Positions 6,852 to 16,619 of a DNA stretch of 64,000 bases are shown here, one piece after another. This stretch comes from Pelomonas parva (GTDB taxonomy: Bacteria; Pseudomonadota; Gammaproteobacteria; Burkholderiales; Burkholderiaceae_C), in assembly GCF_043555835.1 (NCBI RefSeq), contig NZ_JBIGHV010000009.1:186001-250000 (forward strand), given 5' to 3'. The notes under the pieces are model-generated. The model made no database searches. It was not told the origin of the DNA and worked only from the letters and a program-made list of their open reading frames with translations. Made by a program: the position numbers and the translations under genes. Each line of letters begins with the position of its first letter. Positions within the stretch are counted from its first letter, which is position 1.

Positions 6852-8054
6852 ATGGCCTCTGACCTCATCCCTCTGCCTGCCCGCACGCTGCGGCTGGGCA
6901 TGACGCTGCCCTACAACCTCTTCGACGCCAACGGCAAGCTGCTGTTCGCACGCGGCCAGGTGCTGCGCGACTCGCCGTTGGTGCGCAGCCTCGTGGACGG
7001 CAGCGCCTGGGTGCATGCCGACGAAACGGTGGAGTACCAGCGCGCGCTGGCCCACAGGCTGGACACGCTGGTCATGCAGGACGTGCCGCTGTCCGACATC
7101 GTCAAGGCGGACGCCAGCTTTCGCCTGGATGCGCAGGCCGCGCCCAAAGCCGAGCAGGGGCCGCGCGAGGCCTGGTCGGACCTGCTGCTGCACACCCACA
7201 GCCTGCTGCGCGAGGCCGAGCCCGTCGACTTCCCCGGCCGCCTGGCCCAGTTGCGCGACGCCGCGCTGAAGCGCCTGCACGCCCACCCGGACGCGACGCT
7301 GATGCTGCACGTGTTCGAGAGCAGCCAGGAGTTCGGCGACTACAGCGCGCGGCATGCGCTGCTGACGCTGCTGCTGTGCGACCTCGTCGCACGCCAGCTG
7401 CAGCTGGACCCCGCCCTGATCGCATCCCTGCACGGCGCCGCAATGACGATGAACTACGGCGCCGGTGCCGCCCATGACCGCCTCGCAGCGCAGGCCGACC
7501 CCGCCACGCCGGCCCAGCGCCAGGCCTTGTCCGCCCACGGCGACCGTGCTGCGGCGCGGCTGGCTGCAGCCGGCGTGACCGACCCGACCTGGCTGACCGC
7601 CGTCCGCCTGCACCACGACGCCGGCCCCGGCCCGCTGGCCGCGCGTGGCGATGGTCAGAAGCTGGCGCGGCTGCTGCGCCGCATCGACCTCTTCGGCGCC
7701 CGCCTGTCGCCGCGCCGCAGCCGCGTGGCGATGAGCGGCGCCGCCGCCGCCCGCGCCGTCTTCCTGGACGAACTGGGCCAGCCCGACGAAGCCGGCGCCG
7801 CCCTCATCAAGACCGTGGGCCTGTACCCGCCGGGCAGCATCGTGCGGCTGGCCAACGGCGAGATCGGCGTCGTCTTCAAGCGCGGCTTCAGCGCCAACGA
7901 ACCGCTGGTGGCCGCGCTGATCGGCAAGAGCGGCAGCCCGCTGAGCAACCCGGTGCCGCGCGACACACGGCTGGCCGCACAGGCCATCGCAGCCAGCTTG
8001 GCACCGGCGGAGCTGAAGCTGCGGGTCAATCTGGAAGCGCTGCTCAAGCTCTGA
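6852..8054 (+). CDS. degenerate HD-GYP (c-di-GMP phosphodiesterase-like) protein
   Basis: This 400-residue soluble protein has the plan of HD-GYP proteins: an N-terminal DUF3391-like region (LRLGMTLPYNLFDANGKLLF) and a helical HD domain from about residue 155. Recognisable landmarks are degraded: the HD dyad is HG (SLHGAAM), the HHE..GxGYP block is reduced to LHHDAGPGPLA, and IDLFGARLSPRR replaces the usual D-x-Y-A-x-x-S-x-R-x-Y. A typical C-terminal segment (VGLYPPGSIVRLANGEIGVV) is intact. Loss of metal ligands suggests it no longer cleaves c-di-GMP but may still bind it or a partner. ATG 6852 is chosen because the family N-terminus begins right after it; the region upstream is shared with the divergent metH leader. 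Confidence 0.8.
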   Translation: MASDLIPLPARTLRLGMTLPYNLFDANGKLLFARGQVLRDSPLVRSLVDGSAWVHADETVEYQRALAHRLDTLVMQDVPLSDIVKADASFRLDAQAAPKAEQGPREAWSDLLLHTHSLLREAEPVDFPGRLAQLRDAALKRLHAHPDATLMLHVFESSQEFGDYSARHALLTLLLCDLVARQLQLDPALIASLHGAAMTMNYGAGAAHDRLAAQADPATPAQRQALSAHGDRAAARLAAAGVTDPTWLTAVRLHHDAGPGPLAARGDGQKLARLLRRIDLFGARLSPRRSRVAMSGAAAARAVFLDELGQPDEAGAALIKTVGLYPPGSIVRLANGEIGVVFKRGFSANEPLVAALIGKSGSPLSNPVPRDTRLAAQAIAASLAPAELKLRVNLEALLKL

Positions 8055-8071
8055 GCGCGGCTGATTCCACG

Positions 8072-8099
8072 ACAAGGGCGGCCCTCGGGTCGCCCTTGT
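8072..8099 (+). terminator. stem-loop after the HD-GYP gene
   Basis: ACAAGGGCG (8072-8080) and CGCCCTTGT (8091-8099) form a perfect 9-base stem with a 10-base loop, 17 bases after the stop codon, followed by a weakly T-rich TTCATT. It fits a factor-independent terminator that separates this gene from the GntR operon. Confidence 0.6.
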
Positions 8100-8125
8100 T
8101 CATTCCGGCACTTGCATTCGCCGAA

Positions 8126-8161
8126 CTGTGCAGATATTCTGTGTATACACATTATGCACAG
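8126..8161. promoter_or_regulatory. palindromic operator overlapping the GntR start codon
   Basis: A perfect 12-base palindrome TGTGTATACACA (8140-8151) lies two bases before the regulator's ATG at 8154. It is flanked by a second inverted repeat, CTGTGCA (8126-8132) and TGCACAG (8155-8161). The stretch is AT-rich against the local background, so it probably also holds the promoter. YtrA-type GntR repressors bind GTGTA-containing palindromes, so autoregulation of the whole operon is likely. The TGCACAG arm reaches into the coding sequence. Confidence 0.65.
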
Positions 8162-8540
8162 CAGTCTTTTCATCTCGCAGACCGACGCGAGGCCCATGTA
8201 CCTCCAGATCGTGGAGCAGATCCGCCAGCGCGTCGCCGCCGGAGACTGGCCGGCCGGGCAGGAGCTGCCGTCCATCCGGGCGCTGGCGGCGGACCTGCGG
8301 GTCAGCGTCATCACCGTCAAGCGGGCCTATCTGGACCTGGAGGCGGAGGGCGTCATCGTCACCCGCCACGGCAAGGGCTCCTTCGTGGCGGACGCACAAG
8401 GCCTGGCCATGGACATGCGCCTGGCCCAGCTCGATACCCACCTCGCCGCTGCCGGCGAGATCGCCCGGTCCCTCTCCATGCCCGAGCCCGAACTGATCCA
8501 ACGACTGCGCGCAGCGCTGAACCAGGAGGCCGACGAATGA
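8154..8540 (+). CDS. GntR family transcriptional regulator, YtrA subfamily
   Basis: The 128-residue regulator has an N-terminal winged helix (residues about 10-75; PMYLQIVEQIRQRVAAGDW, LRVSVITVKRAYLDL, GKGSFV) and only a short two-helix C-terminal part, the size that defines the YtrA subfamily. Members repress neighbouring ABC exporter operons and are often relieved by cell-wall-active or membrane stress. ATG 8154 is preferred to the upstream ATG 8112, because the family N-terminus (SSLFISQTDARPMYLQI) follows it directly and the operator lies just before it. Its stop overlaps the start of the ABC ATPase by four bases (ATGA). It heads the six-gene unit 8154-13981. Confidence 0.92.
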   Translation: MHSSLFISQTDARPMYLQIVEQIRQRVAAGDWPAGQELPSIRALAADLRVSVITVKRAYLDLEAEGVIVTRHGKGSFVADAQGLAMDMRLAQLDTHLAAAGEIARSLSMPEPELIQRLRAALNQEADE

Positions 8541-9415
8541 AGGCCATCGAAATGAACGGCGTGCGCAAGGCGTTCCGCTTCTTCACGCTGGAAGACGTGT
8601 CCCTGGACCTGGACCACGGCCAGATCATGGGCCTCGTGGGCCCCAACGGCGCCGGCAAGAGCACCACCATCCGGTTGCTGATGGGCCTGCTCACGGCCGA
8701 CGCCGGCAGCATCCGCCTGCTGGGCCACGACATGCCGCGCCACCAGGCCGCCGCCAAGGCCGACGTGGGCTTCGTCAGCGACGACATGAAGCTGCTGCCG
8801 CAGGCGACGCTCGCCTGGCACATGGACTTCGTCGCCTCCATCTACCCCGGCTGGGACGCGGCCTACGCGGCCAAGCTGCTGAAGCGCTTTGGCCTGCATG
8901 CGGGGCAGACGGCCAAGAGCCTGTCCACCGGCGAGCAGGCCAAGGCCTTGCTGCTGCTGGCCCTGGCCCGCCGCCCGCGCCTGCTGGTGCTGGACGAGCC
9001 GACGTCGGGGCTGGACCCGGTCGCCCGGCACGAGCTGCTGACCGAGTTCATGGACGTGCTGCGTGACGACAGCCGCTCCATCCTGTTCTCGTCGCACAAC
9101 ACGCTGGATGTGGAACGCATCTCCGATCGCATCACCTTCATCGACCGCGGCCGCGTCGTGGCGTCCGACAACAAGGAAGACTTCCTCGAACGCTGGCGCA
9201 CGCTGCGGCTGAGGATGCCTAACGGCGCACCTGATTGGCAGCTGCCCGAAATCGTCCACCGCGACATCGACGGCCCCAACGTGACGCTGACCGTCGATGG
9301 TTTCAGCGACGACTTCCTCGCCCGCCTTGGCGCGCCCGTGCAGGAAGTGCATCGCATGAGCCTGGAAGAAGTCTTCGTCGCCACGGTGATGCACAGCCGG
9401 GAGGCGCGGCCATGA
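8537..9415 (+). CDS. ABC transporter ATP-binding protein (YtrB-like)
   Basis: This 292-residue nucleotide-binding subunit energises the membrane protein encoded next. It has Walker A GPNGAGKST at about 35-43, signature LSTGEQ near 128 (the family's variant of LSGGQ) and Walker B LLVLDEPTSGLD near 150, with an H-loop SSHN. The C-terminal 70 residues form the small domain common in YtrB/DrrA-type exporters. Four-base overlaps (ATGA) with both the regulator before it and the permease after it indicate coupled translation. The substrate is unknown; in the family, such pairs export peptides, antibiotics or lipids or respond to them. Confidence 0.92.
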   Translation: MKAIEMNGVRKAFRFFTLEDVSLDLDHGQIMGLVGPNGAGKSTTIRLLMGLLTADAGSIRLLGHDMPRHQAAAKADVGFVSDDMKLLPQATLAWHMDFVASIYPGWDAAYAAKLLKRFGLHAGQTAKSLSTGEQAKALLLLALARRPRLLVLDEPTSGLDPVARHELLTEFMDVLRDDSRSILFSSHNTLDVERISDRITFIDRGRVVASDNKEDFLERWRTLRLRMPNGAPDWQLPEIVHRDIDGPNVTLTVDGFSDDFLARLGAPVQEVHRMSLEEVFVATVMHSREARP

Positions 9416-10080
9416 ACCTGCTCACCGCCAAGCTCATCGCCAAGGAGCTGTATCTCTACCGCTGGCTGCTCGTCGGCGTCACCGGCGCCGGCCTCGCTTC
9501 GCTGTTGCCGGCAGGCAGCGGCGAGTTCGGCTTCAACATCGGTTTCCTCGTCTGGCTGACGGCCATCATCGCGTTGGGCGTCATGTTGGCGTTGTTCGGC
9601 GTGTCCTCCGAGCGCAAGGAGCGCTCGCTGCTGTTCATCCTCAGCCTGCCGCTGTCGCCCGCCGACTATGTGCGCGCCAAGCTGCTGGGCCTGCTCGCGT
9701 GCTTCCTGCTGCCCTGGGCGGCGCTGAGCGCCGGCGCCGTGGGGCTGGTGCTGGTCATGCCCGGTATCGCCGACGGCCTGCTGCCCTACACGGTGCTGCT
9801 CTGCGTCTTCCTGCTGATGAACTTCGCGGTGGTGCTGTGCGCCGTGCTGCACGTCAGCTCCGAGGCCGGCATGGGCGGCGTCATCGTCCTCACCAACATG
9901 TCGGTGTCCCTCTTCATGATGGGCATCGGTCGCATCCCTGAAATCGGCGCTCACATGGGCAAGTCAGACGCCGTCTGGAACACGCCCTTCTGGCTGCTGC
10001 TCGCAGCCGAACTGGCCATCACGCTGATCGCGCTGGCCCTGCCTCTCCTCTTTGCGGCACGCCGCCGCGATTTCCTCTAA
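9412..10080 (+). CDS. ABC-2 type membrane subunit
   Basis: This 222-residue integral membrane protein has about six hydrophobic segments (for example IGFLVWLTAIIALGVMLALF and LLGLLACFLLPWAALSAGAV). It contains an ERKERSLLFILSLPLSPADYVRAKLL loop typical of ABC-2 permeases, in which the coupling helix follows the first helix pair. It should dimerise and pair with the ATPase encoded just upstream, with which it shares an ATGA overlap. Nine bases separate it from the next gene, whose start has a GGAAAG ribosome site. The transported compound cannot be read from the sequence. Confidence 0.88.
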   Translation: MNLLTAKLIAKELYLYRWLLVGVTGAGLASLLPAGSGEFGFNIGFLVWLTAIIALGVMLALFGVSSERKERSLLFILSLPLSPADYVRAKLLGLLACFLLPWAALSAGAVGLVLVMPGIADGLLPYTVLLCVFLLMNFAVVLCAVLHVSSEAGMGGVIVLTNMSVSLFMMGIGRIPEIGAHMGKSDAVWNTPFWLLLAAELAITLIALALPLLFAARRRDFL

Positions 10081-10089
10081 GGAAAGTTC

Positions 10090-12179
<2,090 letters not shown>

Positions 12180-12183
<4 letters not shown>

Positions 12184-12965
12184 CCGCCTTGACTCACCCC
12201 TTGCACGTCGCAACACCGAAGCACCGGGCATCGCCCTACGCCGTCGAGATCCGCCTCGAACTGCTGCGCCTGATCCGCTCACCGGCCTTCGCGCTGCCGA
12301 TGTTCGTGCTGCCCGTGGCGCTCTACCTGCTGTTCGCCTTCGCGGTTGCCGGCGAGCAGACCGCCAAGGACCCGGACGCCGCGCGCTTCATGTTCGCCGG
12401 CTTCTCGCTGATGGCCGTGACCATGGCCGCCGTGTTCGCCACCTGCCCGTCCATCGCGCTGGAGCGCGAGCTGGGCCTGCTGACGCTCAAGCGCGCCCAG
12501 CCCGCGCCGCCCGGTGCCTGGCTCACGGCCAAGATCGTGGCCGGCGTCGTCACGGGTGCCATCGCCTACCTGCCCATCCTGGCCGTCACCGCCGTCAGCG
12601 GCCAGGCCCAGTTGAGTGCCGGCCAGCTCGCCGCCATGAGCGCCGTGCTCATCGCCGGCGCGATCCCCTTTTGCGCGCTGGGCCTGATGGTGGGCGCGCT
12701 GGCCAGCGGCAGCGCCGCACCGGCCTACGCCCACCTGCTCTACCTGCCGGGGCTCTACCTGTCGGGCGTGTTCTTCCCGCTGCCCAAGTCCATGTACTTC
12801 CAGGCCCCGTTCTGGCCCCAGTTCCACCTCAACCAGCTCGTCTTCGCGGCGGGTGACGTGAGCAAGTTCCGCTACATCGGGCCGGAGATGGCGTTCGCCG
12901 TGCTGCTGGGCTTCACGGTGCTGTGCGGGGGCATCGCCATGTACCGCCTGAAGCGGCGCGGATGA
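12180..12965 (+). CDS. ABC-2 type membrane subunit (second exporter)
   Basis: The 261-residue protein has six predicted helices: one at about 39-60 (FALPMFVLPVALYLLFAFAV), a pair flanking the LERELGLLTLKRAQPAPPGAWLTAK coupling loop, and a C-terminal group including the family's GLYLSGVFFPLP turn. It is a DrrB/NodJ-like ABC-2 permease and the probable partner of the ATPase half of the preceding fusion protein. ATGA overlaps link it to the genes on both sides. An alternative is that it also mixes with the first ATPase, but gene order argues for two separate transporters. Confidence 0.88.
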
Positions 12966-13981
12966 CGCTCACGCGGCGAACCACGCTCGCTGGATTGGCG
13001 GCGCTGGCGGGCTGCGCCCACCTGAGCCCCGCGCCCGCCACGCTGCCCGATGCCCTGGCCGAATCCGTCGGCAACGGCCTCGACGGCCTCATCGTCTACG
13101 TGGACCGCAAGGGCAGCGCGCCGCAGTCCTGTGCGGCAGGCTGGAAGGACCGGGCGAGCCAGATGCCCAGCGACCCGCAGGCGCTGTTCAAGATCGCCAG
13201 CATCAGCAAGCTCTACATCGCGGCTGCGGCCGCCAAGCTGGTGGCGGGCCGGCGGCTGTCGCTGGACGGCACGCTGGCCGATGACCTGCCCGACCTCGCG
13301 CAGGGCATCGCCAACGCCGACCGCATCACGCTGAAGCAGCTGCTGCAGCACCGCAGCGGCCTGTTCAACATCACCGACGCGCCGCAGTTCCCGTGGTTCG
13401 CCCCGCTGCCGGACCCGGCCGGCTACCTGGCGCTGGCGCGAGGCCGGCCAGCGCTGTTCGAGCCCGGCACACGCCATCACTACTCGAACACCAACTACCT
13501 GCTCATCGGCGCCCTGCTCGACCGCAAGCTGGGCCACAGCCATCAGCGCTACATCGAGCAGGCGCTGCTGGCGCCGCTAGGGCTGACGCACACCTACGCG
13601 CGAGTGACCCTGGCCGACGCCGCCAACCTCGTCAGCGGCCACCACCCCGCCCACGCCGGCGACCTGAAGACCGTGGACTACCCGGTGCCGGGCGGCTCCA
13701 TGGTCGCGACGGCTCAGGACGTGGGCGTCTTCCTGCGCGCCCTGCGCGACGGCGTGCTGCTGACGGCGGACGAGCAGGCCATCTATTCATCCGTCTCGGT
13801 ATACGAGCACACCGGCCTGCTGCCGGGCTACCTGAGCATCGCGCGCCATCACCGCGACCTGGACGCCGTCGTCGTGCTGTTCGCCAACACCAGCGCCGCG
13901 AGCGCCTGGGGGCAGATCGAGGCGGCACACAGCCGAGTCGTCAGGGTCCTGAGCGCGCAGCGGCCACCCGCGCGCTCGTGA
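12962..13981 (+). CDS. serine hydrolase, beta-lactamase/PBP-like, probable lipoprotein
   Basis: The 339-residue enzyme belongs to the class C beta-lactamase / esterase / D-aminopeptidase superfamily. The nucleophile motif SxxK is S80-I-S-K83, the second motif YSN occurs in HHYSNTNY, and a late HTG box (EHTGLLPGY) stands where KTG is usual. The N-terminus has twin arginines and a lipobox (TRRTTLAGLAALAGC, Cys18), so it should be an envelope lipoprotein. It is the last gene of the GntR-controlled unit, overlapping the permease by ATGA. With the transporters it could process the exported or acylated compound or a wall fragment; its substrate is unknown. True beta-lactamase activity is less likely. 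Confidence 0.85.
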   Translation: MTLTRRTTLAGLAALAGCAHLSPAPATLPDALAESVGNGLDGLIVYVDRKGSAPQSCAAGWKDRASQMPSDPQALFKIASISKLYIAAAAAKLVAGRRLSLDGTLADDLPDLAQGIANADRITLKQLLQHRSGLFNITDAPQFPWFAPLPDPAGYLALARGRPALFEPGTRHHYSNTNYLLIGALLDRKLGHSHQRYIEQALLAPLGLTHTYARVTLADAANLVSGHHPAHAGDLKTVDYPVPGGSMVATAQDVGVFLRALRDGVLLTADEQAIYSSVSVYEHTGLLPGYLSIARHHRDLDAVVVLFANTSAASAWGQIEAAHSRVVRVLSAQRPPARS

Positions 13982-13991
13982 TTGCCGAGGA

Positions 13992-14639
13992 TCAGCGCTG
14001 AGCCGAGCCACTGGCCGAAGCATCCAGCGCCACCGAACGGTCGGCGCGTGAGGCCTTGGCGGAAGCGCTGCCCGAGGCCTGGCCGTTGCGGCCGGCGGCT
14101 TCGGTGGCGACGGCGCTCGTCAGGCCCGTGTCGCTGGCCGCCACCGGCGCAGCAGGTGCCTTCGTGGTGGGCGTGGCCGGGGCCGTGGTCGCTGTCGGCG
14201 TGGTGGCAGGTGTCGCCGGCTGGCTCAGCGTGCCGCTCACGTTCCCATTCGCGCTGCCTGAGCCGTTGCTGGCCGCTGCCCCGACCTGATCCTTCAAGCC
14301 CTGGGGCGTCGACTTCACGTTGCCCGCAGCATCACCGGCCGCAGTCTTCACGTCATCGACCTTGCCCTGCACGGCGGTCCTGGCGTCGCTGGCCTGCGAC
14401 CTGGTCTTGTCGACGGCGCCCTTGAACAGCGAGCCATTGGCATTGGCCGAGCCGGCGGCGTTGCCTGCAATGTCGAGCTGACGGGGTGACAGGGCGCCAG
14501 TCAGGCCACCCGTGAGGCCGCCACCGGCACCGCCGCCAAGCAGGCCGGCAGCGTGGGCGTTGGGGGCCAGCAGCGCAGCCGCCACGGCGGCGATGCTCAG
14601 CGTGGTGCGAAGAACTGGGGTGCGACGGGTTGCAGACAT
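13992..14639 (-). CDS. low-complexity Ala/Gly/Thr-rich exported protein
   Basis: The 215-residue protein has a clear signal peptide (cleavage after PNAHA, about residue 31). The mature chain is made almost only of A, G, S, T, P, N and D: a Gly-rich start (LLGGGAGGGLTGGLTG), an amphipathic central part (KTRSQASDARTAVQGKVDDVKTAAGDA) and a Thr/Pro/Ala tail. It looks intrinsically disordered; no family is recognised. It converges on the serine hydrolase gene with a 10-base gap. Upstream on its own strand is a close copy of the promoter in front of the nearby ECF sigma gene, so it is a candidate member of that regulon. Confidence 0.7.
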   Translation of the reverse strand: MSATRRTPVLRTTLSIAAVAAALLAPNAHAAGLLGGGAGGGLTGGLTGALSPRQLDIAGNAAGSANANGSLFKGAVDKTRSQASDARTAVQGKVDDVKTAAGDAAGNVKSTPQGLKDQVGAAASNGSGSANGNVSGTLSQPATPATTPTATTAPATPTTKAPAAPVAASDTGLTSAVATEAAGRNGQASGSASAKASRADRSVALDASASGSAQR

Positions 14640-14702
14640 GATGAATCTCCGAAGGTGGTGGTTGTGTCTGAAGAGCCAGCCTTTCCGGCCCTTTCACTGA
14701 GT

Positions 14703-14731
14703 ACAACGACCGTCGTCGAAACATCCTTCCC
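14703..14731 (-). promoter_or_regulatory. candidate ECF promoter for the low-complexity exported protein
   Basis: Minus strand: GGGAAG (14731-14726), 17 bases, CGTTGT (14708-14703), giving a leader of about 57 bases with a GGAG ribosome site. The -35 and -10 elements and the spacing are identical to those before the sigma gene at 16083-16111. Confidence 0.55.
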
Positions 14732-14753
14732 GGCGCAGGTGCAACGGTGTGTT

Positions 14754-16043
14754 TCAGCGGTTCTGCCGCGCCTGCAATTGATCGGGCACCACGCGCAAGT
14801 CCTCGGCGATGAGGCCTCGGCCGAACACCGGGTCACGACCCGGAGCGCCCAGATCCACGGCGTTCGACGCCAGCCGCTCGACTGCCACAGCCGCTACCGC
14901 CGCATCCGGCTCGCGCAGCGCCACCGCCAGCAGCCCGGCCACCAGCGGCGCCGCGAACGACGTGCCGCGCGCCACGCCGTAACCACCGCCGCTGCGCGCC
15001 ACGGCCATCTCGGCGCCGGGTGCGGCCCACATCACCTGCGGCCCCTGCGCCGCCTCGGGCAGCACGCGGCGCGAGGCGTTCACGCCCGTCACGCCGACCA
15101 CGCCGGCATAGGCCGCCGGATACAGCGGCGGCGCGGCCGGGCCATCGTTGCCCACCGCCGCCACGAGCAGGTGCCCGCGCTTCACCAGCGCCGCGACGCC
15201 CTGCTCCAGCAGCCGATTCTGCGGGCCGACCAAGCTGACGTTGACGACGGCGACACGCTCGCGCGCCATCCAGGCCAGCGCGCGCACGACGGCTTCGGCC
15301 GAACCGCCGTCGGGCTGGTCGCAGTACACATCGGCGGCAAAGAGTTCCGCCTTTGCCGCCGCTCCCGAAAAGCCGCGGTCGCGGCCGACGAGCAGGGACG
15401 CGACGGCCGTGCCGTGCTCGCTGGGCACCGCGTTGCAGCCGCAACCGAAGCTGCCGCCGCCCGCATGGCGCAGCGCCGCGTGGCGCCGGTCCACACCGCC
15501 GTCGACAAGGCCCACGCGGATGGGGCCGGCGGGCTTCACCGTGCCGCCCGCGCCGAACGCCACATCGCCGCTGCGTGAATAGAGGTGGTTGAAGTCCGCT
15601 TGCAGCGCCGGCTGGGCCGCGCGCAGCTTCGCCAGCGCCTCGGCGGTATCCAGCCCGTCGGGCACGCGCAGCACGACCTGGCGCAGGTCCAGCTCGGGCC
15701 AGCTCTCCTCGCGCAGCTTGACGAGGCCCAGCAACGCTGCAGCCGCCAGCGCCGCGTCGCTGGGCGACACCAGCAGCAACTCGCGGCGGCGGATGGGCTC
15801 GCCGGCGGGATCGGCCTCGATGAGGTCGCGGTGTCGCGTCAGCAGTTCACGCGCATTCGTCACACGCTGGTCCAGCAGCCGCGACGTCGACGACAGGATC
15901 TCGGGCAGGGGCTGGACCACGCGATCCAAGACGCCCGGCAGGCGCGACACGCCAGGCAGCTGCGGCAATTGCGGCAGGCGCAGCTGGGCCTGCACGGCGC
16001 CGCTCAGCGCGGCAAGAACAGACAGGACAAGGGCAGGTTTCAT
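14754..16043 (-). CDS. S8 family subtilisin-like serine protease, exported
   Basis: This 429-residue secreted or periplasmic protease has a signal peptide (cleavage after VQA, about residue 19) and a proline/leucine-rich propeptide-like region to about residue 165. The catalytic triad is Asp near 180 (VGLVDGGVD), His near 210 (SEHGTAVASLL) and Ser near 362 (RGTSFAAPLVAG); the oxyanion Asn is in AAVGNDGPA. Cysteines in FGCGCN and VYCDQ may form disulfides. It is divergent from an ECF sigma/anti-sigma pair with only 78 bases between, and both directions carry a matching ECF-type promoter. It is therefore a likely output of, or an input (anti-sigma cleavage) to, that sigma system. Confidence 0.9.
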   Translation of the reverse strand: MKPALVLSVLAALSGAVQAQLRLPQLPQLPGVSRLPGVLDRVVQPLPEILSSTSRLLDQRVTNARELLTRHRDLIEADPAGEPIRRRELLLVSPSDAALAAAALLGLVKLREESWPELDLRQVVLRVPDGLDTAEALAKLRAAQPALQADFNHLYSRSGDVAFGAGGTVKPAGPIRVGLVDGGVDRRHAALRHAGGGSFGCGCNAVPSEHGTAVASLLVGRDRGFSGAAAKAELFAADVYCDQPDGGSAEAVVRALAWMARERVAVVNVSLVGPQNRLLEQGVAALVKRGHLLVAAVGNDGPAAPPLYPAAYAGVVGVTGVNASRRVLPEAAQGPQVMWAAPGAEMAVARSGGGYGVARGTSFAAPLVAGLLAVALREPDAAVAAVAVERLASNAVDLGAPGRDPVFGRGLIAEDLRVVPDQLQARQNR

Positions 16044-16067
16044 GGAAATCGCAGGCTAGTGACGAGG

Positions 16068-16095
16068 ATAACGAGCGAGGTCGGGAAGAAAATCC
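16068..16095 (-). promoter_or_regulatory. candidate ECF promoter for the S8 protease
   Basis: Minus strand: GGATT (16095-16091), 17 bases, CGTTAT (16073-16068), about 25 bases before the protease ATG. It overlaps the oppositely directed sigma-gene promoter, so the two would be co-controlled. Confidence 0.5.
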
Positions 16096-16111
16096 ATGCC
16101 TCGCCCGTTGT
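16083..16111 (+). promoter_or_regulatory. candidate autoregulated ECF promoter of the sigma gene
   Basis: GGGAAG (16083-16088), 17 bases, CGTTGT (16106-16111) fit the GGAA...CGTT pattern of ECF-dependent promoters. The predicted transcript start is only a few bases before ATG 16122, implying a near-leaderless message. Confidence 0.5.
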
Positions 16112-16121
16112 CCCTGTATCG

Positions 16122-16619
16122 ATGCCCGCTCCCCCCTCCGAACTTCGCCAGGAGATTGCCGCCCTGCTGCCGCGGCTGCGCCGGTTCGGCCGCACGCTGG
16201 CCTACTCCCCCGAAGACGCCGACGACCTCGTGCAGGTCGCCATCGAGAAGGCCCTGACCCGCACCGACCAGTGGGCGCCTGGAACGCGCCTGGACAGCTG
16301 GATGTTTCGCATCATGCAGAACGCGTGGATTGACGAGCTGAGGGCGCGCGAGCGGCGCGGTCAGACCTTCCTGCCCGAGGAGGAAGGCGAGCACGTGGGT
16401 GACGGCGCGGCCACGGGCGCGCCGCTCGACGCCATCCTCGTGCGCAAGGCCGTGGCCAAGCTCAGCGAGGAGCACCGCACGGTGGTGGGCCTGGTGCTGG
16501 TGGAAGGCCTGAGCTATCAAGAAGCCGCCGAGACGCTGGGCGTGCCGGTCGGCACCGTCACAAGTCGCGTGGCCCGTGCCCGCGAGGCGCTGCAGGAGTT
16601 GCTGGGAGAGTGGCCATGA
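16122..16619 (+). CDS. ECF RNA polymerase sigma factor
   Basis: The 165-residue group 4 sigma factor has region 2 at about residues 15-85 (LRRFGRTLAYSPEDADDLVQ, then DSWMFRIMQNAWIDELR, the -10 recognition helix) and region 4 at about 110-162 (LSEEHRTVVGLVLVEGLSYQEAAETLGVPVGTVTSRVARAR). ATG 16122 is chosen because the conserved region begins shortly after it and the candidate promoter precedes it; upstream in-frame sequence is unlike the family. The stop overlaps the anti-sigma ATG by four bases. It probably answers an envelope signal and transcribes itself, the divergent protease and the exported protein at 13992-14639. Confidence 0.93.
   Translation: MPAPPSELRQEIAALLPRLRRFGRTLAYSPEDADDLVQVAIEKALTRTDQWAPGTRLDSWMFRIMQNAWIDELRARERRGQTFLPEEEGEHVGDGAATGAPLDAILVRKAVAKLSEEHRTVVGLVLVEGLSYQEAAETLGVPVGTVTSRVARAREALQELLGEWP

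Noticed and set aside
12962..13981. True class C beta-lactamase (resistance gene)
   Set aside because: The SxxK and YxN motifs are shared by many esterases and peptidases, the KTG box is HTG, and the operon context points to envelope or export functions.
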